Assembly (NCBI GenBank): GCA_030824095.1
Contig: JAVBYK010000220.1
Location: 1 to 5,829 of the forward strand
Origin: a bacterium
GTDB lineage: Bacteria > Pseudomonadota > Gammaproteobacteria > Burkholderiales > Burkholderiaceae_C
Length of the DNA stretch: 5,829 bases
Direction: 5' to 3'
Position 1 is the first letter of the stretch; each line of letters opens with the position of its first letter. Of the stretch, positions 5,479 to 5,829 are shown in pieces. The notes beneath the pieces are model-generated. The model searched no databases, was not told the origin of the DNA, and saw only the letters and a list, made by a program, of their open reading frames with translations. A program made the translations under genes and the position numbers.

Positions 5479-5829
5479 TCAGGCGTTGCGAACCTTGACA
5501 CCGGTCAGCGGCAGGGCTTGCGTGCTGCTCTTGCCCTTGAGCAGACGCAGCGCAAACCAGGCCAGGAACAGCGTGCCCAGGGCGAACACGATGTCACCCG
5601 GCACGCGCAGCCAAACCAGGGTTTCCATGAAGGGCGAGTGCACCACTTCAGGTGAACGGGCAAACCACATGCCCTGGGTGATGCTGGCCCAGGCCTGGTA
5701 GATGCCGGCCGGCACCAGCGAGATGAACACCATCATGGCCAGGCCGATGTTGAGCATCCAGAACATCGGGGCGAGCAGGCGGTCCGACCAGGCCAGGCGG
5801 TCCGACAGTCCGCGCAGGCAGAACAGCAA
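5479..5829 (-). CDS. norB: Quinol-dependent nitric oxide reductase, C-terminal end (5' part outside window)
   Basis: The frame is open from the window edge to TGA (complement of 5479-5481) and gives the last 116 residues. It shows the final two membrane helices (about 22-46, MFWMLNIGLAMMVFISLVPAG; and about 80-97, IVFALGTLFLAWFALRLL) joined by QAWASITQGMWFARSPEVV and LVWLRVPGD. This QAWAS...G(M/L)W(F/Y)ARS...LRW(L/M)R..GD pattern is the end of the single-subunit quinol-type NO reductase (qNor, NorB/NorZ, about 760 residues). That enzyme reduces 2 NO to N2O in the cytoplasmic membrane using quinol electrons. The catalytic haem/FeB ligands are in the part not shown, so activity cannot be judged here. 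A cytochrome-c-dependent NorB is less likely because this ending is typical of the quinol form. The gene converges on the DUF2249 gene across a bidirectional terminator; its own promoter is outside the window. Confidence 0.85.
   Translation of the reverse strand: MLFCLRGLSDRLAWSDRLLAPMFWMLNIGLAMMVFISLVPAGIYQAWASITQGMWFARSPEVVHSPFMETLVWLRVPGDIVFALGTLFLAWFALRLLKGKSSTQALPLTGVKVRNA

Noticed and set aside
5095..5655. Plus-strand open frame of 186 codons running through the DUF2249 gene, the terminator and norB
   Set aside because: It crosses a strong bidirectional terminator and overlaps two better-supported genes in other frames.
1..5829. Mobile elements, CRISPR arrays, phage or defence genes
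   Set aside because: No transposase, integrase, regularly spaced repeats or defence domains were seen. The tRNA-His gene has no att-like duplicate of its 3' end within the window.

Overview
The window looks like a chromosomal segment of a betaproteobacterium, most likely in or near the Comamonadaceae of the Burkholderiales. This is an inference from moderately high GC, protein sequence style, and the mix of a PpiD-type chaperone, a Prc-type protease and a quinol-type nitric oxide reductase. No mobile element, CRISPR array or foreign-looking island is visible. Codon use and composition look even across the window, apart from an AT-rich regulatory gap around 5040-5100.

Layout. At 1-1236 (+) lies the C-terminal part of a PpiD-like periplasmic peptidyl-prolyl isomerase, its start outside the window. 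Next come a tRNA-His with its own consensus -10 box and encoded CCA, and a strong intrinsic terminator (1371-1405). At 1494-3647 (+) is a complete tail-specific (C-terminal processing) protease with signal peptide, PDZ domain and an intact Ser/Lys active site. It converges on 3667-4959 (-), a soluble Hanks-type Ser/Thr protein kinase fused to a C-terminal cyclic nucleotide-binding domain. A 152-bp AT-rich divergent gap separates the kinase from 5112-5390 (+), a 92-residue DUF2249 protein ending in a Cys-rich tail. A near-perfect bidirectional hairpin terminator (5425-5460) separates that gene from the convergent 3' end of a quinol-dependent nitric oxide reductase gene (norB/norZ, 5479-5829, -), which runs off the window.

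How the genes fit together. The left half is envelope protein quality control: a periplasmic folding factor and a periplasmic protease, with a tRNA gene between them. The right half looks like a nitric oxide response locus. The DUF2249 gene has, over its -10 region, a dyad closely resembling the binding site of the NO-sensing repressor NsrR, and its convergent neighbour is an NO reductase. The kinase is transcribed away from the same gap. Whether it belongs to the NO response is unknown, but it keeps all kinase catalytic motifs and the Glu and Arg expected of a cyclic nucleotide-binding pocket, so it is the least conventional protein in the window.

The most interesting points are the kinase-CNB fusion, the NsrR-like operator and its NO-related context, the double-Cys tail of the small protein, and nested palindromes just upstream of prc.
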